Assembly (NCBI GenBank): GCA_025356865.1
Contig: JANXQJ010000074.1
Coordinates: 1-50,435, forward strand
DNA: 50,435 bases
Source: Deltaproteobacteria bacterium
Lineage (GTDB): Bacteria; Desulfobacterota; Deferrimicrobia; Deferrimicrobiales; Deferrimicrobiaceae
Direction of reading: 5' to 3'
This document shows, one piece after another, positions 16,835-27,686 of this stretch. The number at the start of each line of letters is the position of its first letter. The first letter of the stretch is position 1. The notes under the pieces are model-generated. The model had not been told where the DNA came from, made no database searches, and was given only the letters and a program-made list of their open reading frames with translations. Position numbers and translations under genes: made by a program.

Positions 16835-17092
16835 ATGGGGAAAACAGTCGTGATGTACTCGACCACCTGGTGCGGCGACTGCCGGCAGGCGATAAAGTTC
16901 ATGGACGAGCACGGCATCGCCTTCGAGGAGATCAACATCGACGACGTTCCGGAAACCGCCGCGATCGTGATGAAACTCAATAACGGCAACCGCAGTGTCC
17001 CCACGCTCGACATCGAGGGGACGATCGTCTCCGGCGACCGCTTCAACGCCGCCCGCTTCGAGAAGGACCTGCGCGAGGCGGGGGTCCTTTAG
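16835..17092 (+). CDS. Glutaredoxin-like protein (mycoredoxin-type)
   Basis: 85 aa, one thioredoxin fold. The active site is WCGDC (C13, C16) directly after the first strand. The cis-proline is in RSVPTLDI. It probably reduces disulfides or mixed thiols in the cytosol. AAGGGG lies upstream of ATG. It sits between the LOG gene and rqcH, all on one strand with short gaps, so cotranscription is likely. Confidence 0.93.
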   Translation: MGKTVVMYSTTWCGDCRQAIKFMDEHGIAFEEINIDDVPETAAIVMKLNNGNRSVPTLDIEGTIVSGDRFNAARFEKDLREAGVL

Positions 17093-17120
17093 CCGGACTC
17101 CCGCACCGCCTCCCATCCCG

Positions 17121-18785
17121 ATGGACGCGTTCCTCGTCCGGCAGGTCGTCTCCGAACTTTCCGTCGACATTCGCGGCGCCCTCGTTTCCAGGGTGCACCA
17201 ACCGGCTCCCCGCGACATCGTCCTCGTCCTGTGGACAGGCCGCGCCGACCGCCTGCTGCTCCTGTCGGCCGACCCGGAACTTTGCCGGATCCACCTCGTC
17301 TCGCGAAAGCCGCCCAATCCGCAAACGCCGCCCCGCTTCTGCCGCTACCTGCGCCGGCACCTTGAAGGGATGCGCGTCGAGGCGGTCGACGTCGCTCCGT
17401 TCGACCGGTCGGTCCGGATCGACTTCGTCTCCACGCGCCCCGATGCGCTCCACGCCCGGACCACGCTGTACGCCGAATTGTTCGGCCGCCATGCCAACCT
17501 GATCTACGTCGACGGCGACGGCACCATCCTCGAGCCGCTCCGGGCAGTTTCCCCGGACGAAAGCGCGATTCGCAAAGTGACCGCCGGAGTCGCCTACCGG
17601 CCGCTCCCGAAACCCGAACGGCGCTTCCTTCCCGACTTTTCCCTGTCCGATGCGGAAACGGTGTGGGCGGAGGGACTGACCGAGGGCGCGGGGCGGGCGC
17701 TGCAGCGCGCCGTGGCCGGGGTGGGACGCGAACTCGCCGAAGAGGCGGCGGCGAACAACGGCGGGGCGGCGGGCCTTCACGCCGCGATCCGCGAGTTGGC
17801 GCGCCGGTACGAGACGGGCGCGTTTCAGCCGGGCGTCGGAACGATGCCGTCCGGGAAAAGTCGACTTCTCCCCTTCCCCTGTCCCGGCGCCGGCTTCGTT
17901 TCCTTCGAGCCCTTCGAGAGCGCCAACGCAGCTGCGGACCATTTTTTCGGAGAGGTCGTCTCGCTGCGCGACTTCTCGACGCTCCGGCAGCAGATCGGCT
18001 CCCGCCTCGCCACGCTTTTGAAAAAGGAGCGAAGCACGCTGGCCAAGGTGGGAAACGACGAGCAGCGGTTGCGCGACGGGCTGGCGGGCGGCGGTTGCGG
18101 GGAGACGCTGAAGTACGCGCTGGGGCGGATCCGGAAGGGGATGACCGAATTCGAGGGAATCCCGCTGGACCCCGCGAAGACGCCCGTCGAGAACATGGAA
18201 CGGTATTTCCGGATGGCGAAGAAGGCAAAGGGGGCGGCGGAGATCATCCGGAAACGGATCCGGGACCTCACGGAATCCGTCTACTACCTCGAATCGCTGG
18301 AAGCGCAGCTGGCCGATGCGAAGACGGTCGACGACCTGTCGGCGATCCGGCAGGAGCTGTCGGAGACGCATGCCCGGAAGCAGTCCGGCGGAAAGAAGGG
18401 TCCGCAGGTCAAGAAGAAGGCCGCAGCCACGCCGCCGCTCATTCCGCAGGTCGAGCGGATCGAATTCCGGGGACACGTGATCCTGGTCGGCCGCAACAAC
18501 GTCGGCAACGACCGGATCGTGCGGGAACTGGCTGCCCCCGACGACCTGTGGCTCCACGCGCAGGGGATCCCGGGAAGCCACGTGCTGGTGAAGAAACCGT
18601 CCGGCGCGGAAGTCCCGGCCGAAGTGATCGAGGAGGCGGCGCGACTTGCGGTGTTGCACAGCAAGGCACGCGGGTCATCCAACGTGCCGGTGTTCCTGGT
18701 CGCCGCCCGCGACGTCTCGAAATTCAAGGGCGCGAAACCGGGGCTGGTCCGGATCGCGGCCCACAAGACGATCAACGTCCGGTAA
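17121..18785 (+). CDS. NFACT family protein (RqcH / Rqc2 homolog)
   Basis: 554 aa. The N-terminal NFACT-N domain begins MDAFLVRQVVSELS and contains the HARTTLYAELFGRHANLIYVD region. A helical and coiled middle follows (~300-440). The C-terminal NFACT-R domain has the signature DDLWLHAQGIPGSHVLVKK (~473-491). Family knowledge: RqcH binds the stalled 50S subunit and adds C-terminal alanine tails in ribosome quality control; older annotations call it fibronectin-binding. ATG 17121 is used because family similarity starts there. A Lys/Ala-rich linker (GGKKGPQVKKKAAA) separates the middle and the R domain. Confidence 0.92.
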   Translation: MDAFLVRQVVSELSVDIRGALVSRVHQPAPRDIVLVLWTGRADRLLLLSADPELCRIHLVSRKPPNPQTPPRFCRYLRRHLEGMRVEAVDVAPFDRSVRIDFVSTRPDALHARTTLYAELFGRHANLIYVDGDGTILEPLRAVSPDESAIRKVTAGVAYRPLPKPERRFLPDFSLSDAETVWAEGLTEGAGRALQRAVAGVGRELAEEAAANNGGAAGLHAAIRELARRYETGAFQPGVGTMPSGKSRLLPFPCPGAGFVSFEPFESANAAADHFFGEVVSLRDFSTLRQQIGSRLATLLKKERSTLAKVGNDEQRLRDGLAGGGCGETLKYALGRIRKGMTEFEGIPLDPAKTPVENMERYFRMAKKAKGAAEIIRKRIRDLTESVYYLESLEAQLADAKTVDDLSAIRQELSETHARKQSGGKKGPQVKKKAAATPPLIPQVERIEFRGHVILVGRNNVGNDRIVRELAAPDDLWLHAQGIPGSHVLVKKPSGAEVPAEVIEEAARLAVLHSKARGSSNVPVFLVAARDVSKFKGAKPGLVRIAAHKTINVR

Positions 18786-18813
18786 CCCGCCGACCGCTCG
18801 AACCCGCGGCAGA

Positions 18814-18912
18814 CTATCCCGTTTTCGTGAGAAACCCGGTCGCCAACGCCATCAGCAACAGGAGCAGCGCGGGGAGAACGAGGTAATACAGGAGCGTCTT
18901 CAGGAAACTCAC
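18814..18912 (-). CDS. 32-residue single-span membrane microprotein
   Basis: The product starts MSFLKTLLYYLVLP and ends FLTKTG. Residues ~7-28 form one hydrophobic helix with a leucine run. The start is GTG at 18912-18910, preceded by GGGAGG at a spacing of 8 nt on the minus strand, an excellent ribosome site, and the stop is TAG at 18814. It lies 52 bp downstream of nadE on the same strand and convergent to rqcH. The function is unknown; a small inner-membrane regulator or toxin-like peptide are both possible. Support is from composition plus ribosome site only. Confidence 0.7.
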   Translation of the reverse strand: MSFLKTLLYYLVLPALLLLLMALATGFLTKTG

Positions 18913-18964
18913 GAGGGAACCTCCCGGAACCGGGGACGCGACGGGCCCTTCTGAAAAATCGGGG

Positions 18965-20596
18965 CTACCGGCCCTGCCGGTTGGCGCGGTTGGTGATCGG
19001 CATCCGGCGGTCCTTGCCCAGTGCGCGCGGCGTGATCTTGACGCCGGGGGGGGCCTGCCGCCGCTTGTATTCGCTGCCGTCGACGAGCGACACGACCCGC
19101 CGCACGACGTCTTCCGGATAGCCCGCCGCCATCATCTCGGCAGCGCTCTTCTCTTCCTCGACGTACATCTTGAGCACCCCGTCGAGCACGTCGTATTCGG
19201 GCAGCGAGTCGGAATCCTTCTGGTCGGGGCGCAGTTCGGCGGAGGGCGCCTTGACCAGGATGTTCTCGGGAATCGCGTCGTATCCAAGGCGGCGGTTGTA
19301 GTCTCGGCAGACCGCGTAGACCGTCGTCTTGAACAGGTCCTTGATGACCGCGAAGCCGCCCGCCATGTCGCCGTAGAGCGTCGCGTACCCCACGCTCATC
19401 TCGCTCTTGTTGCCCGTGGTCAGGACCATATCCCCGAACTTGTTCGAGAGCGCCATCAGGATCGTCCCGCGGACGCGCGCCTGCAGGTTTTCCTCGGTTA
19501 GGTCCTTCGCGCGGCCGGCAAAGGAGGCGGCCAGCGTGGAATCGAACGCCTCGCACGCCTCGCGGATGGAGAGGTCCCGGCACCGGATGCCGAGATTTTT
19601 TGCCAGCCGGTGCGCGTCGTCGACGCTTTCCCCGGAGGTGTAGACCGACGACAACGTAACGCCGGTGACGCGGTTCCCGCCGAGCGCCTCTTTCGCGATC
19701 GCCGCGACCAACGCCGAATCGATGCCGCCCGAAAGGCCGATGATCGCGCCGGGGAAGCGGTTCTTCTCGAGATAGTCGCGCGTGCCCAGCACGAGGGCGC
19801 GAAAGATCTCCTCCTCGCGCGTTTCGGGAAAAGCGGCGATGGCCCCCACGCCCTTTCGTTTCATGCCCAGGTCGCAGGAGAGCAGCGCCTCTTCGAATTG
19901 CGGCGCACGGGCGAGCAGCGCGCCGTTTTCGGCGACCACCATCGAGCCGCCGTCGAACACCAGTTCGTCCTGCCCGCCGATGAGGTTGCAATAGGCCACG
20001 GCGCACCCCGCGGCCTTCGCACGTCGCGCCAGCAGGTTGCGCCGCAACTCCCACTTCCCCGCGTGATAGGGTGACGCCGAGATGTTGACGACGAGGCCTG
20101 CGCCCGATTTCGCCTCGCGCGTCATCGGCCCGCCGCCGACCCAGATATCCTCGCAGACGGTCAACCCCACGCCGGTCCCGGCGACCGGCACCACAAGCGG
20201 CTCGGTTCCCCGTGTGAAGTAGCGCATCTCGTCGAAGACGCCGTAATTGGGCAGCCGCATCTTGCGGTAAACGCCCCGGACCCGTCCTCCGGAAGCGACG
20301 CCCGCGGCGTTGTAGACGCAGCCCCGCTCGTCGCGATCGGCAAAGCCGACGACCGCGGTGATGCCCTTGACGGACGCGGCGACCTCGCGCCACGCCTCGA
20401 TGTTGTCGGCGACGAACGAGGGGCGCAGCAACAGGTCTTCGGGCGGGTAGCCGGTGATCGCAAGCTCGGGGAAAAGCACGAGCCCGGCGCCCGCATCCCG
20501 GGCACGGGCCGCGTATTCGAGAATCTTCGCGGCGTTTCCCCGGATGTCTCCGACGGTCGTGTTGATCTGGGCAAGGGCGACGCACAGCGGTCTCAT
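18965..20596 (-). CDS. nadE: Glutamine-dependent NAD+ synthetase
   Basis: 543 aa, a two-domain enzyme making NAD+ from deamido-NAD, ATP and glutamine. The N-terminal nitrilase-like glutaminase holds the Glu-Lys-Cys triad in FPELAITGY, YRKMRLPNYG and LTVCEDIW. The C-terminal synthetase has the ATP pyrophosphatase P-loop GLSGGIDSALV and TTGNKSE. The start at 20596 is taken because the nitrilase fold begins with RPLCVALAQIN. A 15-codon extension upstream would run across the promoter-like palindrome. No Shine-Dalgarno sequence precedes the ATG, and a TACCAT box ends 6 nt before it, consistent with a leaderless mRNA. Confidence 0.96.
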   Translation of the reverse strand: MRPLCVALAQINTTVGDIRGNAAKILEYAARARDAGAGLVLFPELAITGYPPEDLLLRPSFVADNIEAWREVAASVKGITAVVGFADRDERGCVYNAAGVASGGRVRGVYRKMRLPNYGVFDEMRYFTRGTEPLVVPVAGTGVGLTVCEDIWVGGGPMTREAKSGAGLVVNISASPYHAGKWELRRNLLARRAKAAGCAVAYCNLIGGQDELVFDGGSMVVAENGALLARAPQFEEALLSCDLGMKRKGVGAIAAFPETREEEIFRALVLGTRDYLEKNRFPGAIIGLSGGIDSALVAAIAKEALGGNRVTGVTLSSVYTSGESVDDAHRLAKNLGIRCRDLSIREACEAFDSTLAASFAGRAKDLTEENLQARVRGTILMALSNKFGDMVLTTGNKSEMSVGYATLYGDMAGGFAVIKDLFKTTVYAVCRDYNRRLGYDAIPENILVKAPSAELRPDQKDSDSLPEYDVLDGVLKMYVEEEKSAAEMMAAGYPEDVVRRVVSLVDGSEYKRRQAPPGVKITPRALGKDRRMPITNRANRQGR

Positions 20597-20602
20597 GCCA
20601 GT

Positions 20603-20612
20603 ATGGTACCAT
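20603..20612. promoter_or_regulatory. Palindromic bidirectional extended -10 element for nadE and the MFS gene
   Basis: ATGGTACCAT is a perfect palindrome that reads TGGTACCAT on both strands. The -10 hexamer TACCAT ends 6 nt before the nadE ATG (minus) and 7 nt before the MFS ATG (plus). The whole gap between the two start codons is only 23 bp. Confidence 0.6.
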
Positions 20613-20619
20613 CGGCGGA

Positions 20620-21774
20620 ATGCGCGCGTCCTCTTCCGCAACCGTCTACGATCGCGACTACCTCGTCGTCAACAGCGCCAACGTCTTCTATTCGCTCCAC
20701 GCGACGATGTTCATCTTCATGCCGGCGTACCTGTACACGCTCCACCTGCCGGCCGGGACGATCGGGTTGCTGATGGCCACGGGCACGTTCGCCTCCGTCC
20801 TTTTCAAGCCGCTCAACGGGTGGCTCGTCAACCGCGGGCGCCACGGCCTGTTCATGGCGTTCGGCGCCCTGATGTCCGGGCTCGCAACGGTGCCCTGGCT
20901 GTATTCCCATGAAGCCGGCCCCGCGCTCTACCTCCTGCGGGGGTGCCAGGGCGCCGCCTATTCCTTCTTCGCCACGGCCGCCTACGGGTACGTCGCTTCC
21001 GCCGCCCCGTCAGACCGGCGCGGCGAGGCGCTCGGCGTCTTCGGCCTGTCGTTTTTCATCCCGACCGCGCTCGGCGGCCAGCTCGGGGAGATGATCGTGC
21101 GGCACGCCGGCTTTCACGGCATCTTCCTCGGGGCCCTGGTCGCGGTGCTGCCCGCCGTGCTGCTGCCGCTGGCGCTCCGGCGGCGGCACGAAGGGGCATC
21201 GCTCACCCTCTCCGAACTCCGGCATTTCTTCGCCCCGCACACGCTCGTCCCGAATACGGCCGGCTTCCTGTTCGGAGCCGCGTACGGAACCATATTCACT
21301 TTCCTTCCGGTCTTCCTGATGATCCGGGGCGGCGGGACGCTGGGTCATTTCGTCCTCGTCTACTCGGCCGCCGTCGTTTCCACGCGAACCCTGGGCCGCC
21401 GCCTGGTCGACCGCTTCCCGCGCGAGTGGATCAGCCCGGGCGCACTCCTCCTCCTCGCGGCCGGCATCGTGGGGATCCCCGCGCTGCACGGCAACTTCGG
21501 CCTGGCGCTGGTCGGAATCGCCACGGGACTCGGGCACGGATTCCTTTTTCCCGCACTCTCGGCGCTGGCGATCGACCGGGCCGGGACAGGAAGGGAAGGG
21601 ATGGCGATGGCGCTTTACACGGGATCGTTCGACATGGGGACAGTCGCGGGGTCCGGGGTTCTGGGATTCGTGGCGGAGCGGTTCGGCTACCAGCCGATGT
21701 TCTGCATTGCCGCGTTGCTGACGGCCGCGGGAGCGGGCTTCTTCCTGCTCCCGGGAATGCGCTCCCGCCGTTAA
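20620..21774 (+). CDS. Major facilitator superfamily transporter
   Basis: 384 aa with about twelve hydrophobic segments across the whole length. The loop between TM2 and TM3 (KPLNGWLVNRGRHG) matches the MFS loop 2-3 pattern, and the second half repeats it less clearly (TRTLGRRLVDRFP). It is an inner-membrane permease or exporter with unknown substrate. It is divergent from nadE, sharing a 23-bp gap. Its last 4 bp overlap the end of plsC on the other strand. Confidence 0.9.
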   Translation: MRASSSATVYDRDYLVVNSANVFYSLHATMFIFMPAYLYTLHLPAGTIGLLMATGTFASVLFKPLNGWLVNRGRHGLFMAFGALMSGLATVPWLYSHEAGPALYLLRGCQGAAYSFFATAAYGYVASAAPSDRRGEALGVFGLSFFIPTALGGQLGEMIVRHAGFHGIFLGALVAVLPAVLLPLALRRRHEGASLTLSELRHFFAPHTLVPNTAGFLFGAAYGTIFTFLPVFLMIRGGGTLGHFVLVYSAAVVSTRTLGRRLVDRFPREWISPGALLLLAAGIVGIPALHGNFGLALVGIATGLGHGFLFPALSALAIDRAGTGREGMAMALYTGSFDMGTVAGSGVLGFVAERFGYQPMFCIAALLTAAGAGFFLLPGMRSRR

Positions 21775-22490
21775 GCGGTTTGAACCGGAGGTTGCAGCGC
21801 TTCCCGGACGGCAGCCATCAGTTCCGGGATGTCGGCGACCGTTTTACCGGTGACCGGGATGGGCGGCAAGATCTCGATCCGGGCCGTTCCGCCCAGGACG
21901 CGCAGCGAGTCGGCCGCCACGATCTCCCGCGTGCCCGAGACCCGCACGGGGACGATCGGCAGCCCCGCGTCGATCGCCATCCGGAAGCCGCCCTTCTTGA
22001 GCGGCAGCAGGCGCCCGTCGCGGCTTCGCGTCCCTTCCGGATAGATCATGATCGAGTTGTTGCCCGAGAGCGAATCCAGCGCCGCCTGCAACGCACCGGC
22101 GGCCTGCTGCCGGTCGGCGCGGTCGACCATGATCTGCCCGCCCGCCCGAAGCGTCCAGCCGAAGAACGGGATGGAACCCAGTTCCTTCTTGAACACCCAG
22201 TGGAGCGGTTGCGGGAGAACGACGGCCAGCGCGGGCGCATCGGCGTGGCTGATGTGGTTGGCCATGAATATGTACGGTTTCGCCGGGTCGATGTTCTCAA
22301 GCCCCGATCGCTTGATCCGGATCCGGAACAGCCGCAGGGCGAGGCCGCAATAGCCCTTGGCGATCAGGCGGAAGAAACGCCCCTTTCGCGACCGGCCGGG
22401 CAGCAGCAGGCCGATCGTAATGCCCGGAACGCCGAACAGCAGCGTCAGGAGGCCAAGACCGATGAATTGCAGCACGTTGAGGGGACTCAT
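21771..22490 (-). CDS. plsC: 1-acyl-sn-glycerol-3-phosphate acyltransferase
   Basis: Makes phosphatidic acid from lysophosphatidic acid at the inner membrane. 239 aa. There is an N-terminal membrane helix (GLLTLLFGVPGITIGLLL), then the acyltransferase motifs: NHISHAD (NHx4D catalytic), IPFFGW, and the phosphate-binding PEGTRSRDG, then IVPVRVSG. The start at 22490 is chosen for its 4-bp ATGA overlap with nth. An upstream in-frame ATG (22559) would lie inside nth. Confidence 0.94.
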   Translation of the reverse strand: MSPLNVLQFIGLGLLTLLFGVPGITIGLLLPGRSRKGRFFRLIAKGYCGLALRLFRIRIKRSGLENIDPAKPYIFMANHISHADAPALAVVLPQPLHWVFKKELGSIPFFGWTLRAGGQIMVDRADRQQAAGALQAALDSLSGNNSIMIYPEGTRSRDGRLLPLKKGGFRMAIDAGLPIVPVRVSGTREIVAADSLRVLGGTARIEILPPIPVTGKTVADIPELMAAVREALQPPVQTA

Positions 22491-23197
22491 GTCGCGGGAG
22501 ACTTCCTTCCGGATTGCTGGCCGGTCGGGCAGACGGGGCACAGCGGGCATTCCGGGCACAGCGGCGCCCGGGGCTTGCAGATTTCCCGCCCAAGCCTGAG
22601 CAGGTTGAGGTGGAGCGGAGCGCCCTCTCCCGGCGGCACATCCGGTTCGAGCGCGAGCGCGGCGCCGGCGAGATCGGCGCTTTCGGGAACGAGGCCGAGC
22701 CGCTTCGCGACGCGCAGGATGTGCGTATCGACCGGGAAGGCGGGCATCGCAAACGAGAACAGCAGCAGGATGTTCGCAGTCTTGACGCCGACGCCGGAAA
22801 AGGAGGTCAGGTAGCTGCGCGCCTCTTCAAGAGGCAGTCCGGCCAGGAAGTCGAGGGTGAACGTCCCCCGCTCGGTGCGGATGCGACGCAGCGCCGACAG
22901 GATGGCGCCGGCCTTCGCCTTCGCGAGCCCGCCCACCCGGATCGTCTCTTCGACACGGTCGGCCGGAGCGTCGGCGAGCGCATCGAACGTCGGGAAAGCC
23001 GACATCAGCCGTTCATAGGCGAGATCCCGGTTCCGGTCGGTCGTGTTCTGGGAAAGGATCGTGAGGACGAGGTTGTGGACGCCCTCGGTGACGTGGGCGC
23101 ACAGTTCGGGCCGACCGAAGGCGACCGCCAGGCGGCGCGAGATGTCGGGAAGACGCCCGGGCTTGACCTTCGCCGGCGCCGGTGCGGCTGCCGTCAA
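22487..23197 (-). CDS. nth: Endonuclease III-like DNA glycosylase/AP lyase
   Basis: 236 aa. The helix-hairpin-helix is SFSGVGVKTANIL, with the catalytic lysine at the expected place, and the catalytic aspartate is in FPVDTHILR. The C-terminal [4Fe-4S] loop has cysteines in the pattern Cx6Cx2Cx5C (CKPRAPLCPECPLCPVC). It removes oxidised pyrimidines in base excision repair. The start is taken as TTG 23197, which overlaps the preceding gene's TGA (TTGA) and is followed by TAAAPAPAKVKPGRLPDI. The longer open frame to 23563 reads through another gene and looks random. The C-terminal tail GQQSGRKSPAT is probably disordered. Confidence 0.92.
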   Translation of the reverse strand: MTAAAPAPAKVKPGRLPDISRRLAVAFGRPELCAHVTEGVHNLVLTILSQNTTDRNRDLAYERLMSAFPTFDALADAPADRVEETIRVGGLAKAKAGAILSALRRIRTERGTFTLDFLAGLPLEEARSYLTSFSGVGVKTANILLLFSFAMPAFPVDTHILRVAKRLGLVPESADLAGAALALEPDVPPGEGAPLHLNLLRLGREICKPRAPLCPECPLCPVCPTGQQSGRKSPAT

Positions 23198-23457
23198 GCC
23201 GCCGGGCCGCCTTCCAGCTTCAGCGCCAGCGTCAGCCCCTCTGGCGAAAGACGGATCGCGGGCTGCATCTGCCAGTACTCGACCAGCCCCTTGGCGCGCA
23301 ATCCCTTGACCGCATCCTCGAGATCCCAGGGCGTGATATCCGCCTCGTCGCCCAGCCCCCGGATCGCGGGCACCGCACCCGGCCCCTGCTCGCGGTAGAA
23401 GAGCAGCAGGACGGCGAGCAGCTTCCGTTCGGCTTCGGTCACATCGGGAAACGTCAT
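23194..23457 (-). CDS. Small winged-helix-like protein of unknown function
   Basis: 87 aa. The pattern is helix-helix-helix then a short beta wing: TEAERKLLAVLLLFYRE, then DLEDAVKGLRAKGLVEYW, then AIRLSPEGLTLAL. This resembles MarR/ArsR-type DNA-binding folds with the usual ‘glycine-leucine’ turn before the wing. No conserved metal or ligand site is evident. CGGAG lies before ATG. Its stop overlaps the nth start, so the two are translationally coupled. It may regulate the operon or act in DNA metabolism; that is inference. Confidence 0.75.
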   Translation of the reverse strand: MTFPDVTEAERKLLAVLLLFYREQGPGAVPAIRGLGDEADITPWDLEDAVKGLRAKGLVEYWQMQPAIRLSPEGLTLALKLEGGPAA

Positions 23458-23474
23458 GGAAACTCCGGTGGTTT

Positions 23475-23789
23475 TCAGGATTGGGATGCGGGCGGCTTTT
23501 CGGGAGATGCTTCGGGCGGCCCGGCAAAGGGCGATTTCGCGGCGCCCGCGGTTGCGCGCTCAAGCTCGCGCTCGAGGTCGCGCACGCGGCGCGACTTGCG
23601 CAGCGACGCCGGAATCCCGGCCAGGAACCCGGCCGCCGCCCCCGCGGCGAACGCCGCGGCGATCACGCCCAGAAGCTGCGCCGCCCAGGCGAACCCGAAG
23701 AAGCGCACCTCCACCAGGGCGGAGTTCTGGAACGTGAAGAGCGCCACGAGTCCGAGGATCAGTACGATGAGAAAGAGGATCGCCCGCAT
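23475..23789 (-). CDS. lapA: LapA-domain membrane protein
   Basis: 104 aa. Two hydrophobic helices (about 3-20 and 38-60) flank the conserved FQNSALVEVRFFG motif of LapA. A basic segment (SLRKSRRVRDLERELER) and a disordered Pro/Ser-rich tail follow. In enterobacteria LapA belongs to lipopolysaccharide assembly; here the role is by homology only. It heads the lapA/87-aa/nth/plsC run. No Shine-Dalgarno sequence precedes the ATG; an extended -10 ends 9 nt before it. Confidence 0.85.
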   Translation of the reverse strand: MRAILFLIVLILGLVALFTFQNSALVEVRFFGFAWAAQLLGVIAAAFAAGAAAGFLAGIPASLRKSRRVRDLERELERATAGAAKSPFAGPPEASPEKPPASQS

Positions 23790-23798
23790 AGTGCGCAG

Positions 23799-23807
23799 AT
23801 TATACCA
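23799..23807 (-). promoter_or_regulatory. Extended -10 promoter of lapA
   Basis: On the minus strand TGGTATAAT, a perfect extended -10 hexamer, ends 9 nt before ATG 23789. There is no recognisable -35. Confidence 0.6.
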
Positions 23808-23859
23808 TGCAGGGGGAAGGGGGAGCCCTGACGGCCCCCCCCCCTCGCGGTATGGACGC

Positions 23860-24789
23860 TTAGAACTTGTAGGTGAAGCGCAGCGTCGAGCGGTTGCCCT
23901 GCGGGCGGTTCTCGGCGGCCATTTCCCAGGCGGTCTTGAGGCCGATCGAGAAGTGGTCGTCCACGATCCAGTGGGCGGCGGGCCCGATCGCGAAGACCTG
24001 TTCCTTGGAACCGGTCTGCTTGACGCCGTCGATCTCGTCCTCGGAGAGCTGCTTCAGGTAATAACCCGAGGCCGCCACCCGGAGGTTTTTCCGGAGGGCG
24101 TATTCGACCGAATAGTTCGCGTGGAAGGCCTGGCCCGGCTTCACCTTCCTCCCGCCGAACGCGTCGTCGTTTTCCGTGCTGTAGGTGTAGTGAAGACGCC
24201 AGGAGGTCGACAGTTCGGGCGTCAGGAACCAGCTGAAGGCGTAGTACGGTTCGATCACCCACGTGTTGGAGCCGGGGTTGAGAAGGTACTTGCGGTCGTA
24301 GTCGCCGGTCGGCATCGACAGGTCGAGTTCGACCCGCTGGATGAAGGGCCGCCCGAGAAGCTTGGTATCGAACCACTGGAGGAACGGTCCGACGGTGACG
24401 TCGCCCAGCAGCGCGGGGTTGGACGTGACGGGAGGGCCGCCGCCCAGGTTGCCCGACGTCGAGATCGACACGACCGGCAGCAGGAAGTCCGCACCGAGAT
24501 TCGCGCCTCCGAGCTTGTGGGGATAGATGTGGATGAGCTGGTTCATCGACAGGAGCGTCGCGACCTGCGGATCGCCGGGAATCCCGTTTCCGTCCTTGTC
24601 GTTGAACGCGTGGGACGAATACGCCTGGATGTACTCGGTGAAGTAGGTGCCGGGACCCGGAGGGCCGCCATCGAGAATGTCGGTCAGGCCCAGGTTCATC
24701 GGCGGCTGGTTGAACGCCCCCGCGGGTTGCACCGCCAGCGTCGCAAGCGCGCCGGTTGCGATAATCATTGCGGCCAAGACCTTTTTCAT
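23860..24789 (-). CDS. Outer-membrane beta-barrel protein, SphA / phenol degradation 'meta' family
   Basis: 309 aa. The signal peptide (1-25) ends in a PAGAFN region. The mature part alternates polar and hydrophobic residues, aromatic-rich, with NLGLTDILDGGPPGPGTYFTEY at the start and a C-terminal RSTLRFTYKF ending in F, as in outer-membrane barrels. Family members are transporters or anchors reported near aromatic degradation genes, but substrates are mostly unknown. The start ATG 24789 has GGAGG before it, and the upstream extension to 24978 belongs to the kinase gene. It lies directly downstream of that kinase. Confidence 0.82.
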   Translation of the reverse strand: MKKVLAAMIIATGALATLAVQPAGAFNQPPMNLGLTDILDGGPPGPGTYFTEYIQAYSSHAFNDKDGNGIPGDPQVATLLSMNQLIHIYPHKLGGANLGADFLLPVVSISTSGNLGGGPPVTSNPALLGDVTVGPFLQWFDTKLLGRPFIQRVELDLSMPTGDYDRKYLLNPGSNTWVIEPYYAFSWFLTPELSTSWRLHYTYSTENDDAFGGRKVKPGQAFHANYSVEYALRKNLRVAASGYYLKQLSEDEIDGVKQTGSKEQVFAIGPAAHWIVDDHFSIGLKTAWEMAAENRPQGNRSTLRFTYKF

Positions 24790-24829
24790 CCGTTCCTCCG
24801 TATAGGCGGGTATTTGCAGACTCGGGATT

Positions 24830-27616
<2,787 letters not shown>

Positions 27617-27674
27617 GTTCCTATCTCAGCACACCGTTGCCTCCGGATCAATCGGAAGCGGCCGCAATGTGGGT

Positions 27675-27680
27675 TAATAT
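27675..27680 (+). promoter_or_regulatory. -10 box placed 6 nt before queE ATG
   Basis: TAATAT ends at 27680 and ATG is at 27687. No Shine-Dalgarno sequence is present between. This is the spacing expected if transcription starts on the A of AUG. Confidence 0.5.
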
Positions 27681-27686
27681 GTCCGG

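Noticed and set aside
22487-23563. A 358-aa protein from a single long frame over nth
   Set aside because: The first ~120 residues are Arg/Gly-rich shadow of the 87-aa gene; the real enzyme begins at TTG 23197.
23835-23844. Run of ten C as a phase-variable tract
   Set aside because: It lies between genes, downstream of the outer-membrane gene and before the lapA promoter, and no reading frame crosses it.
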